DNA from: an uncultured Prevotella sp.
Lineage (GTDB): Bacteria; Bacteroidota; Bacteroidia; Bacteroidales; Bacteroidaceae
Direction of reading: 5' to 3'
DNA: 64,000 nt
Assembly (NCBI GenBank): GCA_902464615.1
Contig: CABQKA010000005.1
Span: 85,475-149,474, forward strand
Within the stretch, counting starts at the first letter, position 1, and every line of letters starts with the position of its first letter. A model generated the notes under the pieces. That model searched no databases, had not been told where the DNA came from, and worked only from the letters and a program-made list of their open reading frames with translations. Made by a program: the position numbers and the translations under genes. Of this stretch, positions 1 to 8,516 are shown piece after piece.

Positions 1-506
1 TACTGCCCCAGGACATTGCCGTACAAAGCGTCAGGCCTGTCCGCGACGATGCGCACGCCCGCTTCAGTGCCGTCAGCCGCACTTACCACTACTCCGTCTA
101 TACGAAAAAAGACCCGTTCCAGCGTTTCTTTGCCGCACGCCTGCCCTTCCGCCCCGACTTCGGCCTCATGAACGATGCCGCACGCCATTTACTTTCTGTC
201 TGCGACTTTACCAGCTTCAGCAAAGTACATACGGACGTGAAAACGTTCATCTGCCATATCACGCAGGCCGAATGGAAGCAAACCGGAGAGGACAGCTGGC
301 GCTTTGAAATCACGGCGGACCGTTTTCTGCGCAATATGGTCCGCGCCATTGTAGGGACGCTACTCGACGTGGGCCGGGGGCGCATCACACCGGACGAGTT
401 CCGTGCCATCATTGAAAAGAAGGACCGCTGCTCGGCAGGTGAATCCGCGCCTGCACGCGCGCTCTCATTGGCGCACATCGAATATCCCGATGACATATTC
501 CTATGA
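1..506 (+). CDS. truA: tRNA pseudouridine synthase A, C-terminal part
   Basis: This is the 3' end of a gene that enters from the left edge; it reads in frame from base 3, giving about 167 visible residues. TruA converts uridines 38-40 of the tRNA anticodon arm to pseudouridine in the cytoplasm. The visible part carries the TruA C-terminal signatures: the RFSAVSRTYHYSVYT stretch and, further on, RFLRNMVRAIVGTLLDVGRG, the conserved region near the end of the family. The catalytic Asp lies upstream of the window and cannot be checked. The stop is at 504-506, and the next gene has its own promoter box about 100 bases on. Identification is firm; only the N-terminus is missing. Confidence 0.93.
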   Translation, partial: LPQDIAVQSVRPVRDDAHARFSAVSRTYHYSVYTKKDPFQRFFAARLPFRPDFGLMNDAARHLLSVCDFTSFSKVHTDVKTFICHITQAEWKQTGEDSWRFEITADRFLRNMVRAIVGTLLDVGRGRITPDEFRAIIEKKDRCSAGESAPARALSLAHIEYPDDIFL

Positions 507-604
507 CGGCCAGCCGTGCACCTTACGCACGAGTCCGGCAGCTTACCGCGCTCCGTCCACCGGCACAGCCGGCCACACAGCAACTTCCGATTAATATTTT
601 TGCG

Positions 605-612
605 TATATTTG
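605..612 (+). promoter_or_regulatory. -7 promoter box for the GH110 gene
   Basis: The octamer TATATTTG matches the Bacteroidetes sigma-ABfr -7 consensus TAnnTTTG. It lies 29 bases before the ATG at 642. The -33 half is not clear. The box sits upstream of the signal-peptide ATG but downstream of earlier in-frame ATGs, which supports the start chosen at 642. Confidence 0.6.
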
Positions 613-641
613 CACCCAAACAAGATTTATCCACCAACACC

Positions 642-2474
642 ATGAAAAGACTCGCCTTACCCCTGTCCATGCTTTTCCTTTGCCTGGCCTTATGCCTGCC
701 GGCCGAAAGCAAAAAGCACGTGTTCAACCTTGAAGATTTCGGCATCGTCCCCGAGGATGCCTCCACAGACCTCTGCACGCGGTTGCGGAAAGCCCTTCAA
801 ACTATCCGCCAGCAAGCCCAACCGGGAGAAGAAACCATCATACGCTTTCGCCCAGGCCGGTACGACTTTCATCCCGGCGACGCGGAAGTGCACGAGCTTT
901 ACATCTCGAACCACGACCAGGACCAGCCCAAGCGTGTAGGCATATACCTGGACGGCTGGAACGGCCTGACGCTCGACGGCAACGGCGCGGAGTTCATCTT
1001 CCACGGCAGGATGCTCCCCGTCGTGCTGACGAACTCAAACGGATGCACCTTGCAGGACTTTTCCGTCGACTTCGAGCAACCGCACATCGCACAAGTGGAA
1101 ATCGTAGAGAATCATGGAGACGGAGGCATCACGTTCCGCGTCGAGCCGTGGGTGAACTACGTCATTTCCGAGGAAGGATATTTCGTCGTACAGGGCGAGC
1201 AGTGTACCAACCAGCCCGTAGGCGGCATGGCCTTCGAACCGGGCACACGCCACATTGTCTACAATACGGGCGACCTGGGCATAGACACGAAGGGCGTGCG
1301 CGAAACTGGCGAACGCTTGCTCCTGGCTCCCAACTGGAAAGACAACCGGCTGAAGCCAGGCACTAAAGTGGCCCTCCGCTCCTGGCATCGCCCCACGCCG
1401 GGAGTATTCCTTAATGAAAACGTGGACACCCGCCTGCTGGACATCGACATTCACTATGCCGAAGGCATGGGGTTGCTGGCACAGCGTTGTACGAACATCA
1501 CGATGCGGCGCTTCAACATTTGCCTCAAGGGTAAGGACGACCCGCGCTACTTCACGACACAGGCCGACGCCACGCACTTCTCGCAATGCCGCGGCAAAAT
1601 CATTTCCGAAAAAGGACTGTATGAGAACATGATGGACGATGCCATCAACGTCCACGGCGTTTACCTGAAAGTGCGTGAGATTATTGACCGGAACACGCTC
1701 CGCTGCCGCTTCGAGCACGGCCAGAGCTGGGGCTTTGCATGGGGTGACCCGGGCGACACCGTGAGCTTCATCCGTGCATTCACCATGGAAAACGTAGGCG
1801 AAAGGAACACCATCGCATCCATAGAGCCGGCCGGACAAACCGGCATCACCGGCACACGGGAATTCATCATCCGCTTCAACCGGCCGATCCCTCAGGAAAT
1901 CAACATGGAAGAAGCGTTCGGGGTGGAGAACCTGACGTGGACACCTGAAGTGGTCTTCCGCAACAACACCGTGCGCAACAACCGTGCCCGCGGCGCCCTG
2001 TTCAGCTCCCCGCGGAAAACGGTCTGCGAGAAGAACCTGTTCGACCATACTTCGGGCACGGCTATCCTGCTCTGCGGCGACTGCAACGGATGGTACGAAT
2101 CGGGGGCCGTGCGCGACCTCACTATCCGGAAGAACAAGTTCATCAATGCGCTGACCAACATGTACCAATTCACGAATGCCGTCATCTCCATCTATCCCGA
2201 GATACCTGCCCTGCAACAGCAAAAAGCCTATTTCCACGGCGGGAAGCCCGATGCCATCGTCATAGAGGACAACGTCTTCGAAACATTCGACGCTCCCCTA
2301 CTGTACGCGAAGTCTGTGAACGGACTGATTTTCCGTAACAATAAGCTGAAAAAGAACAGCGAGTACCCGGCTTTCCACTGGAACAAGCAACCGGTCCTGC
2401 TGGAACGCTGCAAAAACGCGGTAACGCCAGGCTACCTGGGCGCGCCTCCCGTAGGCTCGCACATTCTGCAATGA
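642..2474 (+). CDS. GH110 family alpha-1,3-galactosidase-like secreted enzyme
   Basis: This is a 610-residue exported protein whose sequence fits glycoside hydrolase family 110, which removes terminal alpha-1,3-linked galactose (as in blood group B antigens) and folds as a right-handed beta-helix. The N-terminus from the ATG at 642 is a signal peptide (MKRLALPLSML, then a hydrophobic core) with no convincing lipobox, so a periplasmic or secreted form is likely. Strings seen in GH110 proteins are ADATHFSQCRGKI, LYENMMDDAINVHG (about residues 320-350) and repeated beta-helix turns rich in N, G and I/V. An earlier in-frame ATG at 516 would lie upstream of the promoter box, so it was rejected. 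The gene stands alone, with no SusC/D or other glycosidase beside it. The family call rests on recognition; exact linkage specificity is inference. Confidence 0.82.
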   Translation: MKRLALPLSMLFLCLALCLPAESKKHVFNLEDFGIVPEDASTDLCTRLRKALQTIRQQAQPGEETIIRFRPGRYDFHPGDAEVHELYISNHDQDQPKRVGIYLDGWNGLTLDGNGAEFIFHGRMLPVVLTNSNGCTLQDFSVDFEQPHIAQVEIVENHGDGGITFRVEPWVNYVISEEGYFVVQGEQCTNQPVGGMAFEPGTRHIVYNTGDLGIDTKGVRETGERLLLAPNWKDNRLKPGTKVALRSWHRPTPGVFLNENVDTRLLDIDIHYAEGMGLLAQRCTNITMRRFNICLKGKDDPRYFTTQADATHFSQCRGKIISEKGLYENMMDDAINVHGVYLKVREIIDRNTLRCRFEHGQSWGFAWGDPGDTVSFIRAFTMENVGERNTIASIEPAGQTGITGTREFIIRFNRPIPQEINMEEAFGVENLTWTPEVVFRNNTVRNNRARGALFSSPRKTVCEKNLFDHTSGTAILLCGDCNGWYESGAVRDLTIRKNKFINALTNMYQFTNAVISIYPEIPALQQQKAYFHGGKPDAIVIEDNVFETFDAPLLYAKSVNGLIFRNNKLKKNSEYPAFHWNKQPVLLERCKNAVTPGYLGAPPVGSHILQ

Positions 2475-2478
2475 CTCC

Positions 2479-2514
2479 TTTCCCTAAGCCCCGTTGGTAC
2501 GGGGCTTAGGGAAA
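2479..2514. repeat. Perfect 15-bp inverted repeat (repeat family member A)
   Basis: Arms at 2479-2493 and 2500-2514 are perfectly complementary around a 6-base loop. The core CCCTAAGCCCCG/CGGGGCTTAGGG resembles the repeat family also seen near 8.85, 13.6, 42.6, 52.8 and 62.0 kb. It begins five bases after the GH110 stop. Neither strand has a clean T-run right after the stem, so it may be a stem-loop processing or 3'-end element, not a textbook terminator. Confidence 0.75.
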
Positions 2515-2537
2515 GAAAAACAAGGCTTAGGCCTGTA

Positions 2538-2582
2538 AACAGCTGCGCCTCGACCCATAGATTGGGTCGAGGCGCAGCTGTT
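2538..2582. repeat. Perfect 20-bp inverted repeat between convergent genes
   Basis: Arms at 2538-2557 and 2563-2582 are perfectly complementary over 20 bases with a 5-base loop, forming a very stable hairpin. It is followed on the plus strand by TTGTTACC, only weakly T-rich. It lies between the convergent GH110 and Wza-like genes and could end transcription from either side. Confidence 0.8.
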
Positions 2583-2666
2583 GTTACCATAAGAGGGCTA
2601 CCTTGGCCGCCAAGTGCCCGACAGCGTTCCGGCAGTCTGCGGGATGCGGCCTGTGCGCGGGCATAA

Positions 2667-2729
2667 ACGCCACGCCACGCTTCCCTGCATGAAACCTTCG
2701 GTTGTACCTGCGGAAGCGTGGCGTGGCGT
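2667..2729. repeat. Perfect 18-bp inverted repeat with 27-base loop
   Basis: Arms at 2667-2684 and 2712-2729 (CGCCACGCCACGC type) are perfectly complementary. The loop itself contains a small AACC-TTC-GGTT hairpin. This is the third strong palindrome in a 280-base convergent intergenic gap, 26 bases from the end of the Wza-like gene. Confidence 0.75.
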
Positions 2730-2754
2730 CGGACGAAAACGGCGCAAGCCGCTT

Positions 2755-3540
2755 TTAATTGAATATCAAAATGCCAAGACTAATCAGGACGGAACTTACG
2801 GAAAGCCACGTCGAGATGGAACGGATGCTGTTCTCGTTGTACGTAGACTGGCCCATGCGGATATTGTTTGGCTCTACGTAAATCATATCGTTCTGCTTCA
2901 GATTGTAGACCGGAGAATTAAGCACATCCTTCGAGCGCAGGTCGACATAATAGGAATGCGTCTCTCCCCCTTCCTGACGCAACACGAGCACGCGGTCGCG
3001 CCGTGCCTGGATAGTCAGGTCGCCAGCCTGGCCTAAGGCCTCAAGTATGGTCAGGTTGTCCTTATTGATATTCACCCGCCCGGGCTTATTCACCTCGCCC
3101 ATCACCGTCACGAATTGGTCGAAGGCATTCACGGTGACTACGGCATCGCGTAACAGTTCGGCACGGAGCATCGACTGAATTTTCTCGCCTGCTTCGGAAC
3201 GCGTAAGTCCGCTCACCTGTACACGGCCAAGGGTAGGAATGTCTATATTGCCGTTCTCGTCGATGGTATAGACAGAAATCTGATTGCTGTAACTGTTGCT
3301 GGTAGTACCTGCCTGCAAAGTGACAACCGGCAAGTTGAAGCGCTGGGCAAGTTCGGGAGTGGCACTACTGGTCACGATGACGGAAATTTTGTCTCCCATA
3401 GTCAGCTTCAGCGGTGTGACGGTTTGCGTGGGGTAAATTCCACCATTCTGGATGTCCTGAAAATATAAGACTTTTTCGCGGGTACGGCACGACGAAAATA
3501 ATACCAGTGCCAAGCCGAGCACTACAAAAAGCTGCTTCAT
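2755..3540 (-). CDS. Wza-type polysaccharide export lipoprotein (SLBB domain)
   Basis: This 261-residue protein resembles the outer-membrane polysaccharide export family (Poly_export plus SLBB). It begins with a lipoprotein signal peptide ending LVLFSSC, so Cys18 is the likely lipidated residue. A Poly_export-like region (about 40-135, containing LTMGDKISVIV and GNIDIPTLGRVQVSGLT) is followed by one SLBB-like region (about 138-215, VMGEVNKPGRVNI). The C-terminus is a hydrophobic helix (STWLSVSSVLISLGILI), like the alpha-helical barrel end of Wza. Wza proteins form the outer-membrane channel for capsule or exopolysaccharide. The usual partner, a Wzc-like chain-length regulator or kinase, is not next to it and no glycosyltransferase cluster follows, so which polymer it exports cannot be told from the window. 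It is convergent with the GH110 gene. Confidence 0.85.
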   Translation of the reverse strand: MKQLFVVLGLALVLFSSCRTREKVLYFQDIQNGGIYPTQTVTPLKLTMGDKISVIVTSSATPELAQRFNLPVVTLQAGTTSNSYSNQISVYTIDENGNIDIPTLGRVQVSGLTRSEAGEKIQSMLRAELLRDAVVTVNAFDQFVTVMGEVNKPGRVNINKDNLTILEALGQAGDLTIQARRDRVLVLRQEGGETHSYYVDLRSKDVLNSPVYNLKQNDMIYVEPNNIRMGQSTYNENSIRSISTWLSVSSVLISLGILIFN

Positions 3541-3639
3541 ACTTTGTACAAAATAAAAATATAAGTCTATTCGGATTTATCGTGCTTCGCGGAAGGGATT
3601 CCGTAGGCACCAGAACAAATATTCCTGAAAATCTGGTTG

Positions 3640-3647
3640 CAAAGGTA
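3640..3647 (-). promoter_or_regulatory. -7 promoter box for the Wza-like gene
   Basis: On the minus strand this reads TACCTTTG, a match to the Bacteroidetes -7 box. It lies about 100 bases before the ATG at 3540. No clear -33 element is seen. Confidence 0.5.
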
Positions 3648-3738
3648 ATATTTTTATTTGGTTTATTAACCTTTCAGCAGGAAATGTTAGACAGCCCCGT
3701 TGTCGCCTGCAGCTTTTGCGGGCCTTCAATAAACGGAA

Positions 3739-3780
3739 AGCCCGCGGAAAAGAGCTTGTACGTACTCTCTCCCGCGGGCT
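3739..3780 (-). terminator. Intrinsic terminator of the glycogen operon
   Basis: Arms 3739-3747 and 3772-3780 (AGCCCGCGG type) pair, with an inner AGAG/CTCT extension and a GTACGTAC loop. On the minus strand the stem is followed by TTTCCGTTTATT. It lies 30 bases beyond the stop of the GH57 gene, the last gene of the operon. Confidence 0.7.
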
Positions 3781-3810
3781 GCAATATTTGCCTTGCACGG
3801 CGCTCCGGGT

Positions 3811-5205
3811 TTACTTTTTCCCGGCGGCAGCCGTTTTGCGTGTAGCCGTTTTGCGTGCCGGGGCCGGTTTGGGAGTCGGTTCAGGCTTTTCGGCAACAGG
3901 TTCTCCCTTTTCCAACTTGCCCAGCATGTGCTGCAACTTCTCTATCTCCTTATCCTTCATCTCCAGCTCCTCCTCTTGGTTACGTATCGTCGTGAGCAGA
4001 GAGTCCAGTTCCTCGTTTTCCATATCGGCCGGATAGAGATTGTTGACCCGTGTGATGAAATCGCCCAAAATGTTCATGTAATTTGTAAAAGCATCATAAG
4101 GCGAGCTGTATATGCCGCGGTAGCCGCCGTAACTGCTTGGTTTGGTGCTCATGAAGCGGAGATTGTTGGAAGCCTGGAGGTAATCCCAGTCCTGTTTCAG
4201 ACGGCGGTCGTTGCAAATACGCACGCGATCGGCCACACTATAAAGTTTGTCAATGGCCTCACGCTGCATCACATTGCCCAGCCACGGCGACATGTCGCGC
4301 TCCTCGTCCACCCACGAGGTGGGGTACTCCACGTTCAGCTCCCCGGCGGACTTCACGCGGGCACAGATTTCGGAGGGCGTGGAAAAGATGATGCCCCGCT
4401 CGCGCATCTTTTCCGGAAGGGCTTTCATAAATTCCAAAATATTGGAGGAAAGGGGCTGGAATATGCCCAAGGCGCACAGTTCCATGAAGATGTTGGCCAC
4501 TTGTTCCTCTTCGGGCAAGCGGGCAATCCAATCGGCATAGGTGTCGGCAAACAAAGGGTATTCGCACCAGCTGGAATCGTTAAAGCGCAGACTTATATCT
4601 TCAGAAAGGCTATAGTCACGCAAGAGGAGCTTCAAGTTAGGATTCCGGTTGCAGCTATATACGAAATGCGGGCTCTTCCACCCGAGGACGTGCTTTGCCC
4701 CCTCTGCCAGCATTCCTTTGAAGCCCATACTGACCACGAGTTCGCCGACTTCGTCGGAATAGACCAGACAGGAGTTGCGGAACACCTTAGGCGACTGGCC
4801 AAAAAGTGACTTCACTTTCTTGCAAAGCCTTTGCACCTCTTCTTTGAAACATTCGGGATTCATCAAGGATGAGAAGCCGTGCGAATAGGTTTCGGCCAAG
4901 AACTCCACGCATCCCTTCTCATTCAGCTGCTGCAAGAGCTCGATGACCTGGGGCGCATGATTTTCCAACTGCTCTATCGCACTGCCGGAAAGCGAAATGG
5001 CGCACTTGAAATAGTCGCCGTAACGCTCGGCCATCTCAATAAGCGCGTTGAGCGCCGGCACGTAGGAGCGGTCGGCCGTCTCGGTGATGGAGCGCTCATT
5101 TTCGTAGTCATCATAATAGTAATGGTCGCGGCCGATATCGAAGAAGTGATAGCGCTTGAGGTGAATATTCTGATGAATTTCAAAGTATAGGCAAATGGTT
5201 TTCAT
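3811..5205 (-). CDS. GH57 family glycoside hydrolase-like protein (alpha-amylase type)
   Basis: This 464-residue protein without a signal peptide matches the GH57 proteins that sit in the conserved Bacteroides glycogen cluster. The N-terminus YFEIHQNIHLKRYHFFDIG carries the first GH57 motif region (HQ-type), followed by the LAETYSHGFSSL region (about residues 140-155), where GH57 enzymes carry conserved acidic residues. GH57 enzymes act on alpha-1,4/1,6 glucans, so a cytoplasmic role in glycogen trimming or branching is likely, though activity is not proven by sequence. Residues about 395-430 look like a short coiled coil (repeated E/L/K heptads). The last 30 residues are a Lys/Pro/Ala-rich low-complexity tail ending TRKTAAAGKK. 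It follows the GT4 gene by 12 bases and is the last gene of the operon. Confidence 0.82.
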   Translation of the reverse strand: MKTICLYFEIHQNIHLKRYHFFDIGRDHYYYDDYENERSITETADRSYVPALNALIEMAERYGDYFKCAISLSGSAIEQLENHAPQVIELLQQLNEKGCVEFLAETYSHGFSSLMNPECFKEEVQRLCKKVKSLFGQSPKVFRNSCLVYSDEVGELVVSMGFKGMLAEGAKHVLGWKSPHFVYSCNRNPNLKLLLRDYSLSEDISLRFNDSSWCEYPLFADTYADWIARLPEEEQVANIFMELCALGIFQPLSSNILEFMKALPEKMRERGIIFSTPSEICARVKSAGELNVEYPTSWVDEERDMSPWLGNVMQREAIDKLYSVADRVRICNDRRLKQDWDYLQASNNLRFMSTKPSSYGGYRGIYSSPYDAFTNYMNILGDFITRVNNLYPADMENEELDSLLTTIRNQEEELEMKDKEIEKLQHMLGKLEKGEPVAEKPEPTPKPAPARKTATRKTAAAGKK

Positions 5206-5217
5206 AATCGTCGTAGC

Positions 5218-6504
5218 TTATTGGTGATAGTACTTTTCGAGAACTCGCTGGTATGTGTCGTAAATGCGCTTGCCGACCTTTTCCCAAGTAATTTGATCCA
5301 CTTCTTTTTTTCCTTCGTCGTGCAAATAAGTGTAGAGACCGTTGTTTGTACAAATGGAATACATCGCATCTGCCATGGCGTAAATGTCCCAGTAATCGGT
5401 CTTGATGCACTTTGACAGGATTTCCGCGCAACCGCTCTGGTAACTGATAATGGAGGGCACACCGCACTGCATAGCCTCAAGCGGCGAAATGCCGAACGGC
5501 TCACTCACGGAGGGCATGACATAAACGTCGCTGTCACGCAGCACCTCGTAGACCTGCTTGCCCTTCATGAAGCCGGGGAAATGGAAACGGTCCGCAATCC
5601 CGCGCTGGGCGACCAGTTCTATCATCGCATTCATCATATCGCCTGAGCCTGCCATACAGAATCGGATATTACGGGTACGCTGCAAAACGAGAGCGGCAGC
5701 TTCCACAAAATACTCCGGCCCTTTCTGCATGGTCAAACGCCCGAGGAAAGTAACGACTTTCTCCTTACGCTGCTCGTAGGGCCGGCGCTCGGCGATGATT
5801 TGCTGTATCTCCGGGGATAAGGGATAGACCGCATTGTGCATTGCCACGCACTTGGCAGGGTCCTGATGATAATGATTAATCACGGTCTGCCGTGTCAACT
5901 CCGAGACGCACATAATGCAATCCGCATGATCCATGCCGTCTTTCTCTATGCTGTAAACCGTCGGATTGACTTTGCCGCGTGAACGATCAAAATCTGTGGC
6001 GTGCACATGTATGACCAATGGTTTACCACTTACATTCTTGGCATGTATGCCTGCCGGGTAGGTCAGCCAGTCGTGAGCATGGATAATGTCGAACTCCTGC
6101 TGGCGAGCCACGACGCCGGCCACTATGGAGTAGTTGTTAATCTCGTCATACAAGTTATCCGGATAGCGGCCGGAAAACTCGATACAGCCCAGGTCGTCCG
6201 TAAGGCGATAGCTAAAGTCCGCGTATATATGGTCACGCAAAGCGAAATACTGCTCCGGACTCATTTTATCGCCAATACGGTTCTTCACGTAGTCGTAGTC
6301 TACGTCCCGCCACACAATCGGCACCTCACTCATGCCGATGATGTTCATAAAGCTCTTATCTTCGTCGCCCCACGGACGCGGAAGACAGAATGTGATATGC
6401 ATATCTGGCTGCTTGGACAAGCCGGCCGTAATACCGTAGCTGGCCGTTCCGAGACCGCCTAAGATATGCGGTGGGAATTCCCACCCGAACATTAATACTT
6501 TCAT
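5218..6504 (-). CDS. GT4 family glycosyltransferase, glycogen synthase-like
   Basis: This 428-residue cytoplasmic GT-B glycosyltransferase begins MKVLMFGWEFPPHILGGLG, the N-terminal nucleotide-sugar/acceptor loop typical of GT4 and of glycogen-synthase-like enzymes. The C-terminal half has VTFLGRLTMQKGPEYF and the E-x7-E motif in SEPFGISPLEAMQCG, which contacts the donor sugar nucleotide. With a debranching enzyme upstream (53-base gap) and a GH57 protein downstream (12-base gap), it most likely extends alpha-glucan chains for glycogen storage. It is a complete two-domain enzyme, unlike the half-length GT5-like protein at 58.7 kb. The donor (UDP- or ADP-glucose) cannot be read from sequence. 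Start ATG at 6504 is well supported by the conserved N-terminus. Confidence 0.87.
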   Translation of the reverse strand: MKVLMFGWEFPPHILGGLGTASYGITAGLSKQPDMHITFCLPRPWGDEDKSFMNIIGMSEVPIVWRDVDYDYVKNRIGDKMSPEQYFALRDHIYADFSYRLTDDLGCIEFSGRYPDNLYDEINNYSIVAGVVARQQEFDIIHAHDWLTYPAGIHAKNVSGKPLVIHVHATDFDRSRGKVNPTVYSIEKDGMDHADCIMCVSELTRQTVINHYHQDPAKCVAMHNAVYPLSPEIQQIIAERRPYEQRKEKVVTFLGRLTMQKGPEYFVEAAALVLQRTRNIRFCMAGSGDMMNAMIELVAQRGIADRFHFPGFMKGKQVYEVLRDSDVYVMPSVSEPFGISPLEAMQCGVPSIISYQSGCAEILSKCIKTDYWDIYAMADAMYSICTNNGLYTYLHDEGKKEVDQITWEKVGKRIYDTYQRVLEKYYHQ

Positions 6505-6557
6505 GGGTATTAGAGTGTTGGTTTATCTATTCAAGCTCTTTGTCCGACACACCCGCG

Positions 6558-8516
6558 TCAATTCTCCTCTATCTTATACTTCTCCAAGAGATGTATGGCA
6601 CGCAGGATGCCGCTCACATTCATAGCGAAGGAGATGGCTCCCCGTCCGCTGAAGCCCGGATTCCCGTCAAACAGTTCCTGTATGGTGCCTACACAGTGGT
6701 AAAACAATTCTTCCTCGAAGCCGATAAGCTGGCGCTCTATATAGTTCACGCCGCTCATTTTATACACTTTCAGGTAGGCTTCCAGGTAAAATCCCGTCAG
6801 CCACGGCCAGGCTGTCCCTTGGTGGTAGGCCAAATCGCGCTGCGCCTGCGAACCGATGTACATGGGATTGTATCCGCCGCTCTTCGGAGACAACGAGCGG
6901 ATGCCTTTCGGCGTTACCAGTTCTTTCGTACAGATATCCAGAATGCCTTTCCACTCTTTCACTGTCAGGGGAGAGAAATCCAAGGCTATGGCAAATAGCT
7001 GGTTGGGGCGCACGCTCCAATCCATCATCTGCCCGTCCACGTAATCGAGCAGATAACCATATTCGTTCATAAATGTTTCGCGGAACGATTTCTCAATGCT
7101 CCCGGTCAATTCGGCGTAACGGGGCAATACGGCACGTTCATCCTCCGTTCCCCATTCGGAGATCAGCTGTTCGTGGAAACGGACCGCGTTGTACCAAAGC
7201 GCGTTGAACTCCACGATATAGCCGGAGCGGGGAACGATGGGCCGGCCGTTCGACGTAGAGTTCATCCACGTGATGGCGCGGTCGCGGCCGTTGGCATAGA
7301 GCAAGCCATTGTCCATGATGCGGAGATTGGCATGTTTGCCGGACAAAATGAAATCCATGATTTCGTGCAGCAATGCGCCATATTTCTCATAGCATTGCTG
7401 CCGGGAGATATAACGTCCGTACTGTTGAATGCACCATACGGCCCATAGCAACATATCCGGCTGCTCCATTTCGTAGACTTTCACGGAGATGGGCCGCTTG
7501 TTCAAATAATCGCGGATTGCCCGGGCTGCCGTTTCCATATAGCGCTCGTACTGCTCGGCCTCGCCGATGGAGAGTGTGAGCCCCGGCATGGCGATAAACA
7601 TGTCGCGGGCACGGCACTTGAACCACGGGTATCCGGCCAGGATGTAGTGCTCGCCGTCCTGCTGCACGTTGAACTGGTGCGCAGCGTTTACCAGGCAATG
7701 GTAGAAACTGTTACGGCGGTCCAAGAGTTCTATTTCCTGATTCATCAGCCCCTCCAGGGCACCGGTCTCCTCCTCGCTTAACGCCGCCGTGAAAACTACG
7801 GGTTGCCCTTTCTTGATGGGCATCTCGAAGTAGCCCGGCACAAGAAGGTCTTCCGTGGAAGCGTAGCCACGTTCGCGCTCCTTCGGGTAGTCCAGGCCAC
7901 GATACCAGTCCGGTGCGTAGTGGAATTCGGAGGGGACGTTTGTTTGCATATACAAATCCGGATAACCGGCGTAAAGGCACATGCGGATGCCGTTTTTCAC
8001 CGTCGTGTAGCCATTGTCGGCAGTAGCGTTCTCGTGCGTCCATTCACGCACACTGCGGAACGCCAGGAACGGACGCAGGCGCAACGTCGTGGGGGAATGC
8101 GCCTCGAGCAGGGTGTAACGGATATAAAGACGGAAATCGTCCGTGCGGAATGCTATCTCCTTTTTCAACAGCACGCCGCCGATCCTGTAAATCCAAGTCG
8201 GGACCTTGTCCCATTGGAATGCCTGTATATACTTATGCCCCTTGGGGCTGTAATTTTCTCCCTGGTATTTATGCAGACCGAGATTGAACTCGGCGCCATG
8301 CTGAATGACCGTCTCGTCGAGCGAAGAGAGCAGCACGTGGTTTTCATCATCGAGCGCTGGCACAGGTACGACCATCAGACCGTGATATTTGCGGATGTTA
8401 CAACCGACCAAAGTCGTATTGCAATATGCCCCGGAACGGTTCGTTATCAACAATTCCTTGTAAAGGGAATCCTGCAAATTGGTCATCTGAGCCTTATCGA
8501 ACTTTAGATAACACAT
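6558..8516 (-). CDS. Glycogen debranching enzyme (GDE_N/GDE_C type)
   Basis: This 652-residue protein matches bacterial glycogen debranching enzymes with an N-terminal bis domain and a C-terminal (alpha/alpha)6 barrel of the GH133 type. The opening MCYLKFDKAQM, then the LITNRSGAYCNTTLVGCN and RKYHGLMVVP regions, is characteristic. The C-terminal half (from about residue 290) contains AGYPWFKCRARDMFIAMPGL and AYHQGTAWPWLTGFYLEAYL, the catalytic barrel segments. I chose ATG 8516 over the one 48 bases upstream because family members begin at MxYLKFDK. It is the first gene of a three-gene glycogen operon. The role is removal of alpha-1,6 branches so that cytoplasmic glycogen can be used; identification is strong. 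Confidence 0.9.
   Translation of the reverse strand: MCYLKFDKAQMTNLQDSLYKELLITNRSGAYCNTTLVGCNIRKYHGLMVVPVPALDDENHVLLSSLDETVIQHGAEFNLGLHKYQGENYSPKGHKYIQAFQWDKVPTWIYRIGGVLLKKEIAFRTDDFRLYIRYTLLEAHSPTTLRLRPFLAFRSVREWTHENATADNGYTTVKNGIRMCLYAGYPDLYMQTNVPSEFHYAPDWYRGLDYPKERERGYASTEDLLVPGYFEMPIKKGQPVVFTAALSEEETGALEGLMNQEIELLDRRNSFYHCLVNAAHQFNVQQDGEHYILAGYPWFKCRARDMFIAMPGLTLSIGEAEQYERYMETAARAIRDYLNKRPISVKVYEMEQPDMLLWAVWCIQQYGRYISRQQCYEKYGALLHEIMDFILSGKHANLRIMDNGLLYANGRDRAITWMNSTSNGRPIVPRSGYIVEFNALWYNAVRFHEQLISEWGTEDERAVLPRYAELTGSIEKSFRETFMNEYGYLLDYVDGQMMDWSVRPNQLFAIALDFSPLTVKEWKGILDICTKELVTPKGIRSLSPKSGGYNPMYIGSQAQRDLAYHQGTAWPWLTGFYLEAYLKVYKMSGVNYIERQLIGFEEELFYHCVGTIQELFDGNPGFSGRGAISFAMNVSGILRAIHLLEKYKIEEN

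Noticed and set aside
1035..2237. 400-codon minus-strand open frame
   Set aside because: Antisense to the GH110 gene, with no domain or promoter box.
2614..3036. 140-codon plus-strand open frame
   Set aside because: Starts inside the palindromic gap and runs antisense to the Wza-like gene; no features.
3793..4809. 338-codon plus-strand open frame
   Set aside because: Antisense to the GH57 gene; composition fits a shadow frame.
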